Assembly (NCBI GenBank): GCA_030828505.1 | Contig: JAURCJ010000001.1 | Coordinates: 186,001 to 250,000, forward strand | Reading direction: 5' to 3' | Source of the DNA: Alphaproteobacteria bacterium | GTDB lineage: Bacteria; Pseudomonadota; Alphaproteobacteria; TMED109 | DNA length: 64,000 nt | In this document: positions 18,126 to 27,473 of the stretch, piece by piece | How positions within the stretch are numbered: the stretch's first letter is position 1 | Layout of the letters: each line of letters starts with the position of its first letter | Notes under the pieces: generated by a model | What the model saw: the letters and a program-made list of their open reading frames with translations, nothing else | The model's database searches: none | What the model was told of the DNA's origin: nothing | Program-made: the position numbers and the translations under genes

Positions 18126-19061
18126 TCATTTGAAAAACCTACCATACTGAATAAATTTTTCTTTTCTGTAAAATAATAATTTATCTTGTGAATAATTTTT
18201 TATTTCATCTAATGATTTTTTTATAGCATCTTCTACATTTTTAATAGTTAAGGTATGATCCCTATGAGCACCTCCAATTGGTTCATCTATAACTTCTTCT
18301 ATAATTTTATTTTCTTTTAGAATTTTAGCTGTAATACCTAATGAATCTGCAGCTTGTTCTGCTTTATTATTATCTCTCCATAAAATTGAGGCACATCCTT
18401 CAGGAGAAATTACAGAGTAAATAGCATTTTGAAGCATTAACACTTTATTAGCTGATGCTAATGCAATAGCCCCTCCAGACCCTCCTTCTCCAATAATAAT
18501 ACTTATAATTGGAACTTTTATTTCTAATGATGTTTGAATACAAGAAGCTATTGCTTCAGCCTGCCCTCTTTCTTCTGCACCAACTCCAGGATATGCTCCT
18601 GCCGTATCTACAAAAGTAATTATAGGAATATTAAACTTATCTGCAAGCTTCATTAAACGGTTTGCTTTTCTATATCCTTCTGGTCTTGCCATTCCAAAAT
18701 TGTGCTTTAAGCGTGATTCAGTATCAGAACCCTTCTCTTGTCCAATTACTAATACAGTTTCATTATGAAAATAACCTAATCCACTAATTATTGCTTTGTC
18801 ATCTGAATAGCTTCTATCACCAGACAGAACCTGAAAGTCCTTAATTAGAGCATTTATATAATGACTTGCATGTGGCCTATTAGTATGTCGAGCCACTTGA
18901 GTTATTTGCCAAGGAGTTAATTTTGCATAAGTTTTTTTAAGAAAACTATTTACATCTCTTTGCATTGAAAAAACTTCTTTATTTTTATTATCTAAAAGCG
19001 ATAAATCTCTAATTTTAGCTTCAAGTTCTATAATAGGTTGCTCAAAATCCAAAAAATGCAT
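18126..19061 (-). CDS. accA: Acetyl-CoA carboxylase carboxyltransferase subunit alpha
   Basis: A 311-residue cytoplasmic protein that pairs with AccD to transfer a carboxyl group from biotin to acetyl-CoA, the first committed step of fatty acid synthesis. Opening residues LDFEQPIIELEAKIRDL, then RPHASHYI, the acyl-CoA site FVDTAGAYPGVGAEERGQAEAIA near residue 151, and IGEGGSGGAIAL near residue 188 are all AccA signatures. Length is normal. It lies downstream of xerD on the same strand after 83 bases, an arrangement common in alphaproteobacteria. accD is not in the window. Confidence 0.97.
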   Translation of the reverse strand: MHFLDFEQPIIELEAKIRDLSLLDNKNKEVFSMQRDVNSFLKKTYAKLTPWQITQVARHTNRPHASHYINALIKDFQVLSGDRSYSDDKAIISGLGYFHNETVLVIGQEKGSDTESRLKHNFGMARPEGYRKANRLMKLADKFNIPIITFVDTAGAYPGVGAEERGQAEAIASCIQTSLEIKVPIISIIIGEGGSGGAIALASANKVLMLQNAIYSVISPEGCASILWRDNNKAEQAADSLGITAKILKENKIIEEVIDEPIGGAHRDHTLTIKNVEDAIKKSLDEIKNYSQDKLLFYRKEKFIQYGRFFK

Positions 19062-19144
19062 AATTACTCCTCTTATGGTTAACTAATACTAATTAAATAT
19101 AATTTTGTAAAAGTAATTTTTATATATAATTTTTAAATAATAAT

Positions 19145-20053
19145 TCATCCATTTTCCATAGGATGAGAACTTAGAGCTAATTTTTTTTTATCATCTACAA
19201 TATGTGTATATATTTGAACAGTAGAAATATCTGCATGACCAAGCATTTCTTGTAATACTCTAAGGTCTGCTCCTCCTGACAACATATGAGTAGCAAATGT
19301 ATGCCTTAAAATATGAGGAGAAATACTTAAATGTGCTACACTTGTTTTAGCAACAACATTTTTTAATAACTGTGCAAATCTTCTTGAAGTTAAATAACCC
19401 TTAATGCCAGATGAAGGAAATAAATACTCAGAACTTTGTCCTTTAGCTAAATATAATGACCTCACCTCTAAATAGTTTTTTATAGCACCACAGGCATTTT
19501 CTCCAAATGGAACTATCCTCTCTCTACCACCTTTTCCTATAATAAATATAGAATTATTATTAAAATTAATAGCATTCAACGGCATACTAACTAACTCCTC
19601 AACCCTCAAACCAGTTGAGTACATAATTTCTACTAAAGCCAAAAGTCTAATATTATTTGGAGTAAGTTCTCTTTTTATATATTCAATAATTTCTTCTATC
19701 TGTTTTATTGATAATACTATTGGAATATTATTTATTTTTTTAGGTGCTTCTATGCTTTTTGTTGGGTCTAGCTTAATAATACCTTCAACATGAAGAAATT
19801 TATAAAATTCCTTTATAGAGGATAATTTTCTTAAGTAGCTATTTCTATTTATATTATTATCAGAAAGAGATATTAACCAATCTGAAATATGTTTTGTCTC
19901 AACACTTGATATAGGAGAATTATAATTAATATTAATAAATTTAATAAATGACTTAATATCTGACTTATAGGCTCTGAGAGTATTTCTTGAAGAAAGCTTC
20001 TCTGATAAAAGCATTTCTTCAAATAATAATAATAAATCTAAACCATCTTCCAT
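19145..20053 (-). CDS. xerD: Tyrosine recombinase XerD
   Basis: A 302-residue site-specific recombinase that, with XerC and FtsK, resolves chromosome dimers at dif. All catalytic residues are visible: Arg150 in STGLR, Lys174 in GKGGRER, His247 and Arg250 in SPHILRHTF, His273 in LGHADIST, and the nucleophile Tyr282 in VQIYTH. The N-terminal core-binding SAM-like domain covers roughly residues 5-100. XerD is preferred over XerC from its place beside accA and near aroK. No phage or element genes surround it, so it is the housekeeping enzyme and not an integrase. It lies four bases from the 608-residue gene. Confidence 0.92.
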   Translation of the reverse strand: MEDGLDLLLLFEEMLLSEKLSSRNTLRAYKSDIKSFIKFININYNSPISSVETKHISDWLISLSDNNINRNSYLRKLSSIKEFYKFLHVEGIIKLDPTKSIEAPKKINNIPIVLSIKQIEEIIEYIKRELTPNNIRLLALVEIMYSTGLRVEELVSMPLNAINFNNNSIFIIGKGGRERIVPFGENACGAIKNYLEVRSLYLAKGQSSEYLFPSSGIKGYLTSRRFAQLLKNVVAKTSVAHLSISPHILRHTFATHMLSGGADLRVLQEMLGHADISTVQIYTHIVDDKKKLALSSHPMENG

Positions 20054-20057
20054 ATAA

Positions 20058-21884
20058 TTAATTTACATACAAAATTGCTGCTTCAATTGCTATTTTTCTA
20101 GCATCAGATTCAAGTCCTACCTGTCTTAAGGCTCTAATTACAGCATTTAGGGTTACTAATCCAGATTTTGAAGGTCCCTCAGAACCTAACATAATTAGAC
20201 TAATACTTACGACTTCTGCAATTCGATTATATCTAGCGGCATCATGCAGTTGATATCGTAAAGCAGTAGAAGGAATTTTTTCATTCACGTATAGATTATT
20301 AATACTAATTATATTTTTCCATACTCCTATTTTGGACTCAATACCCATTGCGCTTAATAAAACTAATAGCCTACTAGCTCTTTTTTCTTTATCAGCCCTA
20401 GTAAAATTATCTGATAATCCAGACCATACATCTGTAGCTTGTTCTCTATTAAATGGACTAGGTAAAGGCTCACCAGATATAGCAATTAATGGAAGTAACC
20501 TCAACAAACTGCCTGAAGATTCGTAATCTAAGTCGATTGTTTTTCCTAATACGGATATCCATTCAGATGCTAATTGATAATTCCCTCCGGCTATTGCTGC
20601 CCTGGCAGCAGAAGAAGCAAACCATATGAGATCAGGTCTAGGTTTTATCGTCAATAGAATAGGCATAGATACTCCAGCATATACTTGAAAAATTAAATCT
20701 TTATCTGCACTATCTAATAAAAGCCTAAGAAACCTTGCTCGTTCAATAAGAGAAGTATTTAAGGCTGCTGCTTGAAGAAGCAACGTTCTAGCCTTATATC
20801 CTTCCATAGAATGACTTTCGGATGCAGCCCTAGAAAATATTTCTTCATCAAATTTATATTGTGAAGCTAAATCTCCTAGATATTTACTATTTAAAGATCC
20901 AGCTAAAACTGCTTTTTCCGCAACTTGCATTCTTATGTCCCATGGTAAATTAATATTTTGGGCTACGACACTTAAACCGGCAGGATCTAAACTTAATCTA
21001 TGTTTATCTAGTTGTTTACCAGGTAGTACAGCTATAAGAATTTTAAAATAAATACTATTCTGATCAAATTCTATCTCATTACTTTCATCAGCTAACGCAT
21101 AAATTAATTCTGAAAAATTATCTTCACTATCTAATTCTGCTAGAAGTAATTCTAAACTTAATAAGGCAGCATCTCTCTTACCTAAAATTAACTGACAAAC
21201 TATAAGCGCTTTCCTCCAATAAGTTTCATTTGTCCTCTGAGATAAAGCTATTACCTCGTTACATACTTGATCTGTCTCGCCAGATAATAGTCGAGCATAA
21301 ATTGCATCTTTTGCTAATTCTCCAACCATATTCTCTATAGGTACAGATTTACTTAAATCTAATAATTCATTTTTTGCTCCTAAACTGGCTAATTTATTAA
21401 ATCTTAGTGACAAATATTTTGCATCTAGTTCAATAATTTCTAAAGGTTGACCATTAGGGCTTAATGCTTTTAATCCATCTTCTTTCTTTGCAATAGGCTG
21501 ATAAGCTTCACTAATAAGTAATCTTTTCGCTAAATCTCTCATAGCAGGAGATGGCGCATCCACTGGCAAAGCCTCTAATAAAATTTTAGCAAATGAAGAA
21601 TCTGTTCCCTTCCACATATTCCATCCTAATCCACCTTCTTCTAGAGACAGGTTTCCTATCCAACTAGGATTATCATTTGGCAGGTCGTCAATAATAATTT
21701 CATTGGTTATATCATTCTGTATAGTAACTTTTTCTATAATCTCATCTTCATTTATTTCTGGTACTATATTTTGTGGAGATACTTCAACATTACCTATATC
21801 TTCTTGAGCAAAAAGATTAAATGAAAAAAAATAAAAAAATAATAATATATATATTGATTTAAATATATATTTATAGCTTATCAT
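20058..21884 (-). CDS. Exported protein of unknown function, helical-repeat type (608 residues)
   Basis: I do not recognise this protein. It has a clear Sec signal peptide (hydrophobic about residues 9-25, cleavage near LFAQE). An acidic low-complexity stretch follows to about residue 75, then PSWIGNLSLEEGGLGWNMWKG. The remaining 500 residues are rich in Leu and Ala and look like successive short amphipathic helix pairs, for instance AKRLLISEAYQ, ARLLSGETDQVC, EKAVLAGSLNSKYLG and AARAAIAGGNYQLASEWISVLG. This is reminiscent of TPR or Sel1-like solenoids without a clean consensus. It would be periplasmic. It lies between xerD (four bases) and a 44-codon membrane gene that overlaps its start by 14 bases, suggesting cotranslation. 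Confidence 0.75.
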   Translation of the reverse strand: MISYKYIFKSIYILLFFYFFSFNLFAQEDIGNVEVSPQNIVPEINEDEIIEKVTIQNDITNEIIIDDLPNDNPSWIGNLSLEEGGLGWNMWKGTDSSFAKILLEALPVDAPSPAMRDLAKRLLISEAYQPIAKKEDGLKALSPNGQPLEIIELDAKYLSLRFNKLASLGAKNELLDLSKSVPIENMVGELAKDAIYARLLSGETDQVCNEVIALSQRTNETYWRKALIVCQLILGKRDAALLSLELLLAELDSEDNFSELIYALADESNEIEFDQNSIYFKILIAVLPGKQLDKHRLSLDPAGLSVVAQNINLPWDIRMQVAEKAVLAGSLNSKYLGDLASQYKFDEEIFSRAASESHSMEGYKARTLLLQAAALNTSLIERARFLRLLLDSADKDLIFQVYAGVSMPILLTIKPRPDLIWFASSAARAAIAGGNYQLASEWISVLGKTIDLDYESSGSLLRLLPLIAISGEPLPSPFNREQATDVWSGLSDNFTRADKEKRASRLLVLLSAMGIESKIGVWKNIISINNLYVNEKIPSTALRYQLHDAARYNRIAEVVSISLIMLGSEGPSKSGLVTLNAVIRALRQVGLESDARKIAIEAAILYVN

Positions 21885-22005
21885 TTTTTATTTCCTTCTC
21901 TATAGTATAAGGAGATACAGGTACTCCTTTATACATAATTATAAAAACACTGGTTAAAATTGCCAAAAACAATATTAACAGAAAAATTCTTAAGAACTTA
22001 CCCAT
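21871..22005 (-). CDS. 44-residue single-span membrane protein, missed by the ORF track
   Basis: A small open frame from the ATG at 22005 to the TAA at 21871. Residues 1-25 are MGKFLRIFLLILFLAILTS-like, a single hydrophobic helix with a short basic start. A conserved-looking polar tail follows: YKGVPVSPYTIEKEI. The stop overlaps the start of the 608-residue gene by 14 bases, which is typical of translational coupling. The divergent aroK leaves the intervening 145 bases as a shared promoter region. I do not recognise the family. The coherent topology and tight overlap argue for a real gene over chance. Confidence 0.55.
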   Translation of the reverse strand: MGKFLRIFLLILFLAILTSVFIIMYKGVPVSPYTIEKEIKNDKL

Positions 22006-22150
22006 ATAAATTATTTTCCTTTATATTAATTCTAATATACATTTATATTATATTCATATTGTTAAGATTAAATTAAAAACTGCTTAATATCTACAATATA
22101 TTTATTAGTCTAACCTTAAAGATAATGAATGCAAGGACGACATAAGTACT

Positions 22151-22753
22151 ATGAATAAAATAGTCAATAAAAATTTAAGTGAAGTAATTAATTATATAAA
22201 TTTTAACCATAAGAATAAACCAATAATTTTAGTAGGAATGATGGGAGCAGGAAAAAGTGCAATTGGAAAAATTCTAGCTAAGAGTCTCAAAAGATTATTT
22301 TATGATATAGACCAAAATATTGAAGATCGTTACAATATGAAAATATATGAAATATTTGATAGATACGGAGAAGAAAAATTTAGAGATATAGAGTATGAAG
22401 AAATAAAAAATATTAATAGTAATGCTAATAATGTTATTGCTACAGGAGGAGGAGCTTTTACCTTTGAGAGAAACTACAGTATACTTAACGATATAGGATT
22501 AACTATATGGTTAAATACAAATAAAAATAATATAATTGAGAGATTAAAAAAAAATTTAAATAATAGACCATTATTAAAAGATATAGACATTGAAACTTAT
22601 GTTGAAAGCTTATTATTAAAAAGAAATCCATTTTATTCAAAAGCAAAATTAACTATTATTTCAAAAAATTATTCAAAAAATGAAATGAGAAATAAAATAT
22701 TATTAGAAATAGAAAAATATTTGGTGAAAAACAGTAATGTCAAAAATAATTAA
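22151..22753 (+). CDS. aroK: Shikimate kinase
   Basis: A 200-residue kinase that phosphorylates shikimate at the 3-hydroxyl with ATP in the aromatic amino acid pathway. The P-loop GMMGAGKSAIGK begins at residue 29, and the shikimate-binding DIDQNIEDRY follows. Then come FRDIEYEE and ATGGGAFT (the glycine-rich substrate loop). An extra 20 or so N-terminal residues precede the core, common in alphaproteobacterial versions. It overlaps aroB by 17 bases, so the two steps are translated together. Confidence 0.95.
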   Translation: MNKIVNKNLSEVINYINFNHKNKPIILVGMMGAGKSAIGKILAKSLKRLFYDIDQNIEDRYNMKIYEIFDRYGEEKFRDIEYEEIKNINSNANNVIATGGGAFTFERNYSILNDIGLTIWLNTNKNNIIERLKKNLNNRPLLKDIDIETYVESLLLKRNPFYSKAKLTIISKNYSKNEMRNKILLEIEKYLVKNSNVKNN

Positions 22754-23837
22754 AGTTAATATAAAAGACAATCCCTATAATATATATATTGGCACAGAAA
22801 TTTTAAATAATATAGATAAATTTCATAAAGAATATTTTAATCATAGATCAAAAATAGTGATCTATGATAAAATACTAAAAAATTCAGTTTATTTCAAAAA
22901 GCTAATAGAAAAGCTAGGAAAAAATATAAACATTATTTCTATTGACTCCGGAGAAAAAAGTAAATCTCAAAAAAGTTTATATAAATTATATAACAGTCTT
23001 TTTTCTAATAATGTTGATAGAAATTCAGTTATTTATGCTTTTGGTGGAGGAGTAATAGGAGATTTAGCAGGCTTCGCTGCAGCTACTTATATGAGAGGTA
23101 TAGATTATGTACAAGTTCCTACCACTCTTTTATCACAGATAGACTCTTCAGTTGGAGGAAAAACTGCCATCAATAGTTCTTTTGGTAAAAATTTAATAGG
23201 AGCATTTTATCAACCTAAATTAGTTTTAATCGATATTAATACTTTAGATAGTCTACCCAAAACTCAAATGATATCTGGATATGCAGAAATGATTAAATAT
23301 GGATTAATAAATAATAAAAAGTTTTTTTCATGGTTAGAAATAAACGGAAAAAACATTATAAAAAAAAATAAGAAAGACCTTGAGAAAGCTATCTATATAT
23401 GTTGCAAATCAAAAGCCGATATAGTTAAAAAAGATGAAAAAGAAAAAGGACAAAGAGCGTTATTAAATCTTGGTCATACTTTTGGTCATGCATTTGAAAG
23501 ATTAGCAAATTTTAGAAGTTTTTCTCATGGAGAAGCTGTATCAGTGGGAATGATTTTAGCTTTTAAATTTTCTTATGAGTCCAATTTATGTAAAAAAGAT
23601 GATTTAAATAAAGTGCATAATCATTTTAATGCAATAAAATTACCGAGTAAAATAAGTCATTTGTTTAAAGATAGCGTTAAAGCAGAAGATATTATAAACT
23701 CTATGAAATTAGATAAAAAAACTATTAATAGCGAAATAAAACTTATTTTAGTAAAAGGTATAGGTGACGCATTTATCAGTGCTAAAATTAATGAAAAAAA
23801 ACTTAATGTATTTTTAAAAAATAATGGTTTCTCGTAA
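22737..23837 (+). CDS. aroB: 3-Dehydroquinate synthase
   Basis: A 366-residue enzyme converting DAHP to 3-dehydroquinate using NAD and a divalent metal. The nucleotide-binding stretch AFGGGVIGDLAGFAAATYMRG is near residue 100, QVPTTLLSQIDSSVGGKTAIN near residue 126, and the metal ligands appear in LNLGHTFGHAFE and SHGEAVSVGM. Length is normal. It starts inside the 3' end of aroK, giving an aroK-aroB unit. The following CNNM gene starts 45 bases later and may be in the same operon. Confidence 0.96.
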   Translation: MSKIIKVNIKDNPYNIYIGTEILNNIDKFHKEYFNHRSKIVIYDKILKNSVYFKKLIEKLGKNINIISIDSGEKSKSQKSLYKLYNSLFSNNVDRNSVIYAFGGGVIGDLAGFAAATYMRGIDYVQVPTTLLSQIDSSVGGKTAINSSFGKNLIGAFYQPKLVLIDINTLDSLPKTQMISGYAEMIKYGLINNKKFFSWLEINGKNIIKKNKKDLEKAIYICCKSKADIVKKDEKEKGQRALLNLGHTFGHAFERLANFRSFSHGEAVSVGMILAFKFSYESNLCKKDDLNKVHNHFNAIKLPSKISHLFKDSVKAEDIINSMKLDKKTINSEIKLILVKGIGDAFISAKINEKKLNVFLKNNGFS

Positions 23838-23882
23838 AAAGTGAATTTTTATATATTTAATAAAGAATGGTTTAAATAATAA

Positions 23883-25118
23883 ATGATAATAGAAATTATA
23901 GGAATATTTTTTCTGCTTTTTCTCTCAGCTTTCTTTTCTTCTTCTGAAACAGCAATTACTAGAATATCGGATGTGAAGATATACCAATGGGGTGAAAATA
24001 AAAATAAAAAATATAAAAAAGCAAAAGAATTAATGAAATCTAGAGAAAGAATAATTGGCATACTTCTATTAGGTAATAATATAGTTAATATTTTAGCTTC
24101 AGCTCTAGCCACTAGTATTTTAATAGGTATATTCGGTGATAAAGGTATAATCTATGCAACTTTAATTATGACTGCGCTTATATTTGTTTTTTCTGAAGTT
24201 CTCCCAAAAACCTATGCAATCAGAGAACCAGAAAAATTAGTATTATACGCTTCACCTATAATAAAAATTTTTACTATAATTTTGTCACCAATAAATTATA
24301 TCGTACAAAATTTAGTTAGCTCAATACTAAATATTGCTAATAAAGAAACCAAAAATAATGACTGGAAGCAAAATTTAAGAGGAGCTATTTTACTAGCAAA
24401 TAATAAAGGTGATGTTAGAAAAAGAGATAGAATTATGTTAGAGAGCATTTTGGATTTACATGAAGTGAAAGTAAGCGAAATAATGACTCATAGAAAAAAT
24501 ATTGAAGGGATTAATATTAATGAGAATATAGATGTTATTATAAACTTAGCTTTAAAAAGCAGATTTACTCGACTTCCTTTATGGAGAGAAAATGCTGATA
24601 ATATTATAGGGACTTTTCATATAAAAGATCTACTGAGAGCGAAAAATAATAATAATTTAGTAGAAATAAATAAAATTATGCAAAGCCCTCAATTTATTTC
24701 TGAAAATACGTCTCTATCAGAACAATTAAATAACTTTAAAAAAGAGACCATTCAAATGGCATTTGTAATCGATGAGTATGGAGACCTACAAGGATTAATT
24801 ACTCTAGAAGATATACTTGAAGAAATAGTAGGTGAAATATTTGATGAATTTGATAAACAAATTACAGGACCTCAAATATTACAGGATAAAAGTGTTATAG
24901 TTGATGGAGCAATGACTATAAGAGATTTAAATAAATTAATGGATTGGAAACTAGAAGACGAAGAGGCATCTACAATAGCAGGACTTGTTATTGATGTTGC
25001 ACAAAAATTACCTTCTATTAATGAAACTATTAAAATAGATAATTTTAATTTTACCATTCTTGAAAGACAAAGAACAAGAATAACAAAAATAAACATAAAA
25101 CCATTAAATATAGATTGA
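23883..25118 (+). CDS. CNNM/CorC-type transporter with CBS domains (HlyC/CorC family)
   Basis: A 411-residue protein with an N-terminal DUF21/CNNM membrane domain (three to four hydrophobic segments within residues 1-150, opening FLLFLSAFFSSSETAITRI). A pair of CBS domains follows from about residue 195 (VSEIMTHRKNIEGI), and a C-terminal CorC_HlyC domain from about residue 325. CNNM proteins transport or regulate magnesium; bacterial relatives are often misnamed hemolysins. FVIDEYGDLQGLITLEDILEEIVGEI is the characteristic end of the second CBS domain. The aroK-aroB-CNNM order is common in alphaproteobacteria. Confidence 0.9.
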   Translation: MIIEIIGIFFLLFLSAFFSSSETAITRISDVKIYQWGENKNKKYKKAKELMKSRERIIGILLLGNNIVNILASALATSILIGIFGDKGIIYATLIMTALIFVFSEVLPKTYAIREPEKLVLYASPIIKIFTIILSPINYIVQNLVSSILNIANKETKNNDWKQNLRGAILLANNKGDVRKRDRIMLESILDLHEVKVSEIMTHRKNIEGININENIDVIINLALKSRFTRLPLWRENADNIIGTFHIKDLLRAKNNNNLVEINKIMQSPQFISENTSLSEQLNNFKKETIQMAFVIDEYGDLQGLITLEDILEEIVGEIFDEFDKQITGPQILQDKSVIVDGAMTIRDLNKLMDWKLEDEEASTIAGLVIDVAQKLPSINETIKIDNFNFTILERQRTRITKINIKPLNID

Positions 25119-25128
25119 TATACAAAAA

Positions 25129-26013
25129 ATGATTGATATTTTTTTTCAATTATTTCCTATTATAATTCCTATTATTCTTATAACTTTTATAGGATATGCA
25201 TGGAATAGAATAGGTAATAATCTTAATCAAAAAGAAATAACAAATATAATTACTTGGATTGGAGCACCTTGTTTAATTTTTAATACTCTTATTCAGCTAG
25301 AGTCTTCTATTGTTATATTAAAAGATATGATGATTGCAGCTATTTTAATAATTATATCAATGTTTTTTTTATCATACATAACACTCAAAATTATTGGATT
25401 ACCTATCAGGACTTTTATTAACCCTATGAGTTTTTCTAATAGTGGTAATTTAGGCATGACTCTAGCATTATTAGCCTATGGATCTATTGGTTTAGAATTA
25501 GCAGTCATAGTTTTTATGATAACATCTATGTTACATTTTACACTTGGAATTTCTATTTGGTCAGGAAAATGGTCTTTTAAGTTCTTATTAAAAACTCCGG
25601 TAATTTATGCTGTAATTTTTGGATTAAGTTTTAATTTTTTAAATATTGAGTTGCCAAAAACTATTACTAATACAACTTCTATACTTGCGGGCATAACTAT
25701 TCCTTTACTGCTTTTTACTATGGGAATTTCTCTTAATAAAATATCTTATAAGCTAGATTATAAAATCATATTTTTAGTAATTTTAAGAATTTTAATTGCT
25801 TTTATTGTAGCTTATTTAGTTACCTTTTTATTAAATATTGGTGGCATAGCAAAAAATATAATATTACTACAGGCAGTATTACCGGCTCCAATATTTACCT
25901 ATTTATTTGCCTCACAATTTAATGTACAACCAGAAAAAGTATCAAATTATCTAATGACTTCAACTATAATTTCAATATTTTCTATAACCATATTCTTAAC
26001 TTTAACTTTATAA
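25129..26013 (+). CDS. AEC family transporter (auxin efflux carrier type)
   Basis: A 294-residue membrane protein with about ten hydrophobic segments. GYAWNRIGNNLNQKEITNIITWIGAPCLIFNTL is the AEC opening, and the conserved NSGNLGMTLALLAYG lies near residue 104. AEC proteins carry organic anions such as malate or malonate, but the substrate here is not identifiable. It follows the CNNM gene by ten bases and precedes the DUF2889 gene by five, so it sits inside a compact co-directional cluster. Confidence 0.88.
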   Translation: MIDIFFQLFPIIIPIILITFIGYAWNRIGNNLNQKEITNIITWIGAPCLIFNTLIQLESSIVILKDMMIAAILIIISMFFLSYITLKIIGLPIRTFINPMSFSNSGNLGMTLALLAYGSIGLELAVIVFMITSMLHFTLGISIWSGKWSFKFLLKTPVIYAVIFGLSFNFLNIELPKTITNTTSILAGITIPLLLFTMGISLNKISYKLDYKIIFLVILRILIAFIVAYLVTFLLNIGGIAKNIILLQAVLPAPIFTYLFASQFNVQPEKVSNYLMTSTIISIFSITIFLTLTL

Positions 26014-26018
26014 AAATA

Positions 26019-26582
26019 ATGAGTAAATCAATGAGTAAAAATAAAACAGTGAAAAGAAAAAAAATTCATAATAGAAATGTAAAATGTGAGGGTTTTTTAA
26101 GAGAAGACGGGCTTTGGGATATAGAAGGGCATCTTACAGACACTAAAACTTATAGTTTTAAGAGTGATAGCCGAGGAGAAGTTACGACCGGTACGCCAAT
26201 TCATGATATGACTATCAGGCTTACTTTAAATGATGATTTAGTTATTATGGATGTTAATACTATTATGAAAAGTCACCCCTATAGTATATGCCCTGAAATT
26301 ACTCCAAATTTCAAAAAATTGACTGGATTAACTATAGGAAAAGGCTTTAGAAAAAATGTTTATGAAAAAGTTGGAGGTACAAAAGGCTGTACACATTTGG
26401 TAGAACTTTTATTTCCTATAGCTACAACTGCATTTCAAACTATTTACTCCTACAAAATGAATAAAAATAATAATAAAAAATACTCTGCTGATAAGCCTAG
26501 CCTAATAAATTCATGTCATAGTTGGAGTGAAAGCAATGAAGTAATAAAAAAATATTTTCCTAATTTTTATATAGAAAAATGA
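26019..26582 (+). CDS. DUF2889 domain protein
   Basis: A 187-residue soluble protein. RNVKCEGFLREDGLWDIEGHLTDTKTYSF near residue 19 and GTPIHDMTIRLTL are the DUF2889 signatures, and the conserved C-P-E pattern and GGTKGCTHL follow. The family occurs in proteobacteria and has no established function. A second in-frame ATG lies four codons in, so the exact start is uncertain. It converges with bolA five bases downstream. Confidence 0.82.
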   Translation: MSKSMSKNKTVKRKKIHNRNVKCEGFLREDGLWDIEGHLTDTKTYSFKSDSRGEVTTGTPIHDMTIRLTLNDDLVIMDVNTIMKSHPYSICPEITPNFKKLTGLTIGKGFRKNVYEKVGGTKGCTHLVELLFPIATTAFQTIYSYKMNKNNNKKYSADKPSLINSCHSWSESNEVIKKYFPNFYIEK

Positions 26583-26586
26583 ATAA

Positions 26587-26856
26587 TTAATTATTACTAA
26601 GCTTCAAAGATAAAGCATGTAAGCCATTGTCAAATTCTTCTTTAAGAAGGCTATAAACCATTCTCTCTCTTTCTAACCTATTCTTACCAGTAAAAACTTT
26701 ACTAATAATAGTAACATTATAATGGCTTTCTCCAGAATTTGGGGCTTGAAAGTGACCTTTATGACTATTACTATCATCTACTACATCAAGATAAGTAGGA
26801 CTTAAATTATCATTAATTAATTTTTCTATTCTAATTTTTCTATTACTATTTATCAT
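26587..26856 (-). CDS. BolA family protein
   Basis: An 89-residue protein with the BolA fold. Conserved pieces are SHYNVTIISKVFTGKNRLERERMVYSLL and a C-terminal ALSLKL. BolA proteins bind monothiol glutaredoxins and [2Fe-2S] clusters and influence iron handling and cell shape. The conserved histidine appears in SHKGHFQAPNSGESHYNV. It is divergent from the J-domain gene, the typical alphaproteobacterial neighbourhood with cobS and cobT. Confidence 0.9.
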   Translation of the reverse strand: MINSNRKIRIEKLINDNLSPTYLDVVDDSNSHKGHFQAPNSGESHYNVTIISKVFTGKNRLERERMVYSLLKEEFDNGLHALSLKLSNN

Positions 26857-26935
26857 AAATAATACCTTTCAAGAAAGTAATAATTATAATATAAATACTA
26901 CAAAATGAAACGCACGGTAAATAAATAAAAGCTAT

Positions 26936-27451
26936 ATGAAGAATAAATCAGAAAATCTTAAATTAATAAAATATTGCGAATGGAAAGATTGTGATAATAA
27001 AGGTGTCTATAGAGCTCCTAAAAATAGAGAAAATTTAAGAGAATTTAGGTGGTTTTGTTTAGATCATATAAGAGAATATAATAAAAAATGGAATTATTTT
27101 TCAGGACTGTCACAAAAAGAAATAGAAAAAGAACTTAAGGCAGATTTTACATGGCACTTACCTACTTGGCCTATGAATGAAAGTATTAAATATAATATTG
27201 AAGATGATTTAGATATATTAAAAACAAATAGCAATAAAAAAAATAAAAAGACTAAGATTAAAAACAATAAAATTACTAATGCATTTAAAAAATTAAATCT
27301 AACATTAGATTCTTCCTTGCAAGATATAAAAAGACAATATAAAGTTTTGGTCAAGAAATACCATCCAGATACTAATAATAATAATAATAAATCTAATAAT
27401 AAATTAATTGAAATAAATGAAGCATACAAAACTATTATAGATAATTACTAA
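26936..27451 (+). CDS. J-domain protein with N-terminal cysteine pair
   Basis: A 171-residue protein with the J domain at the C-terminus, about residues 113-171. The HPD motif in KYHPDTNN, needed to stimulate DnaK, is present, with a poly-Asn insertion encoded by an AAT tandem run. The N-terminal part, CEWKDC followed by WFCLDH about 30 residues later, could bind zinc (C-x4-C...C-x2-H). This architecture is typical of the J protein found beside cobS in alphaproteobacteria. Its client is unknown. It begins 22 bases before cobS. Confidence 0.88.
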   Translation: MKNKSENLKLIKYCEWKDCDNKGVYRAPKNRENLREFRWFCLDHIREYNKKWNYFSGLSQKEIEKELKADFTWHLPTWPMNESIKYNIEDDLDILKTNSNKKNKKTKIKNNKITNAFKKLNLTLDSSLQDIKRQYKVLVKKYHPDTNNNNNKSNNKLIEINEAYKTIIDNY

Positions 27452-27473
27452 ATCAAACCAGGAATTTAAAAAT

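Noticed and set aside
19145-20053. Tyrosine recombinase as a sign of an integrated element
   Set aside because: Its neighbours are accA and aroK-region housekeeping genes and it has the XerD catalytic layout; no attachment repeats or phage genes are seen.
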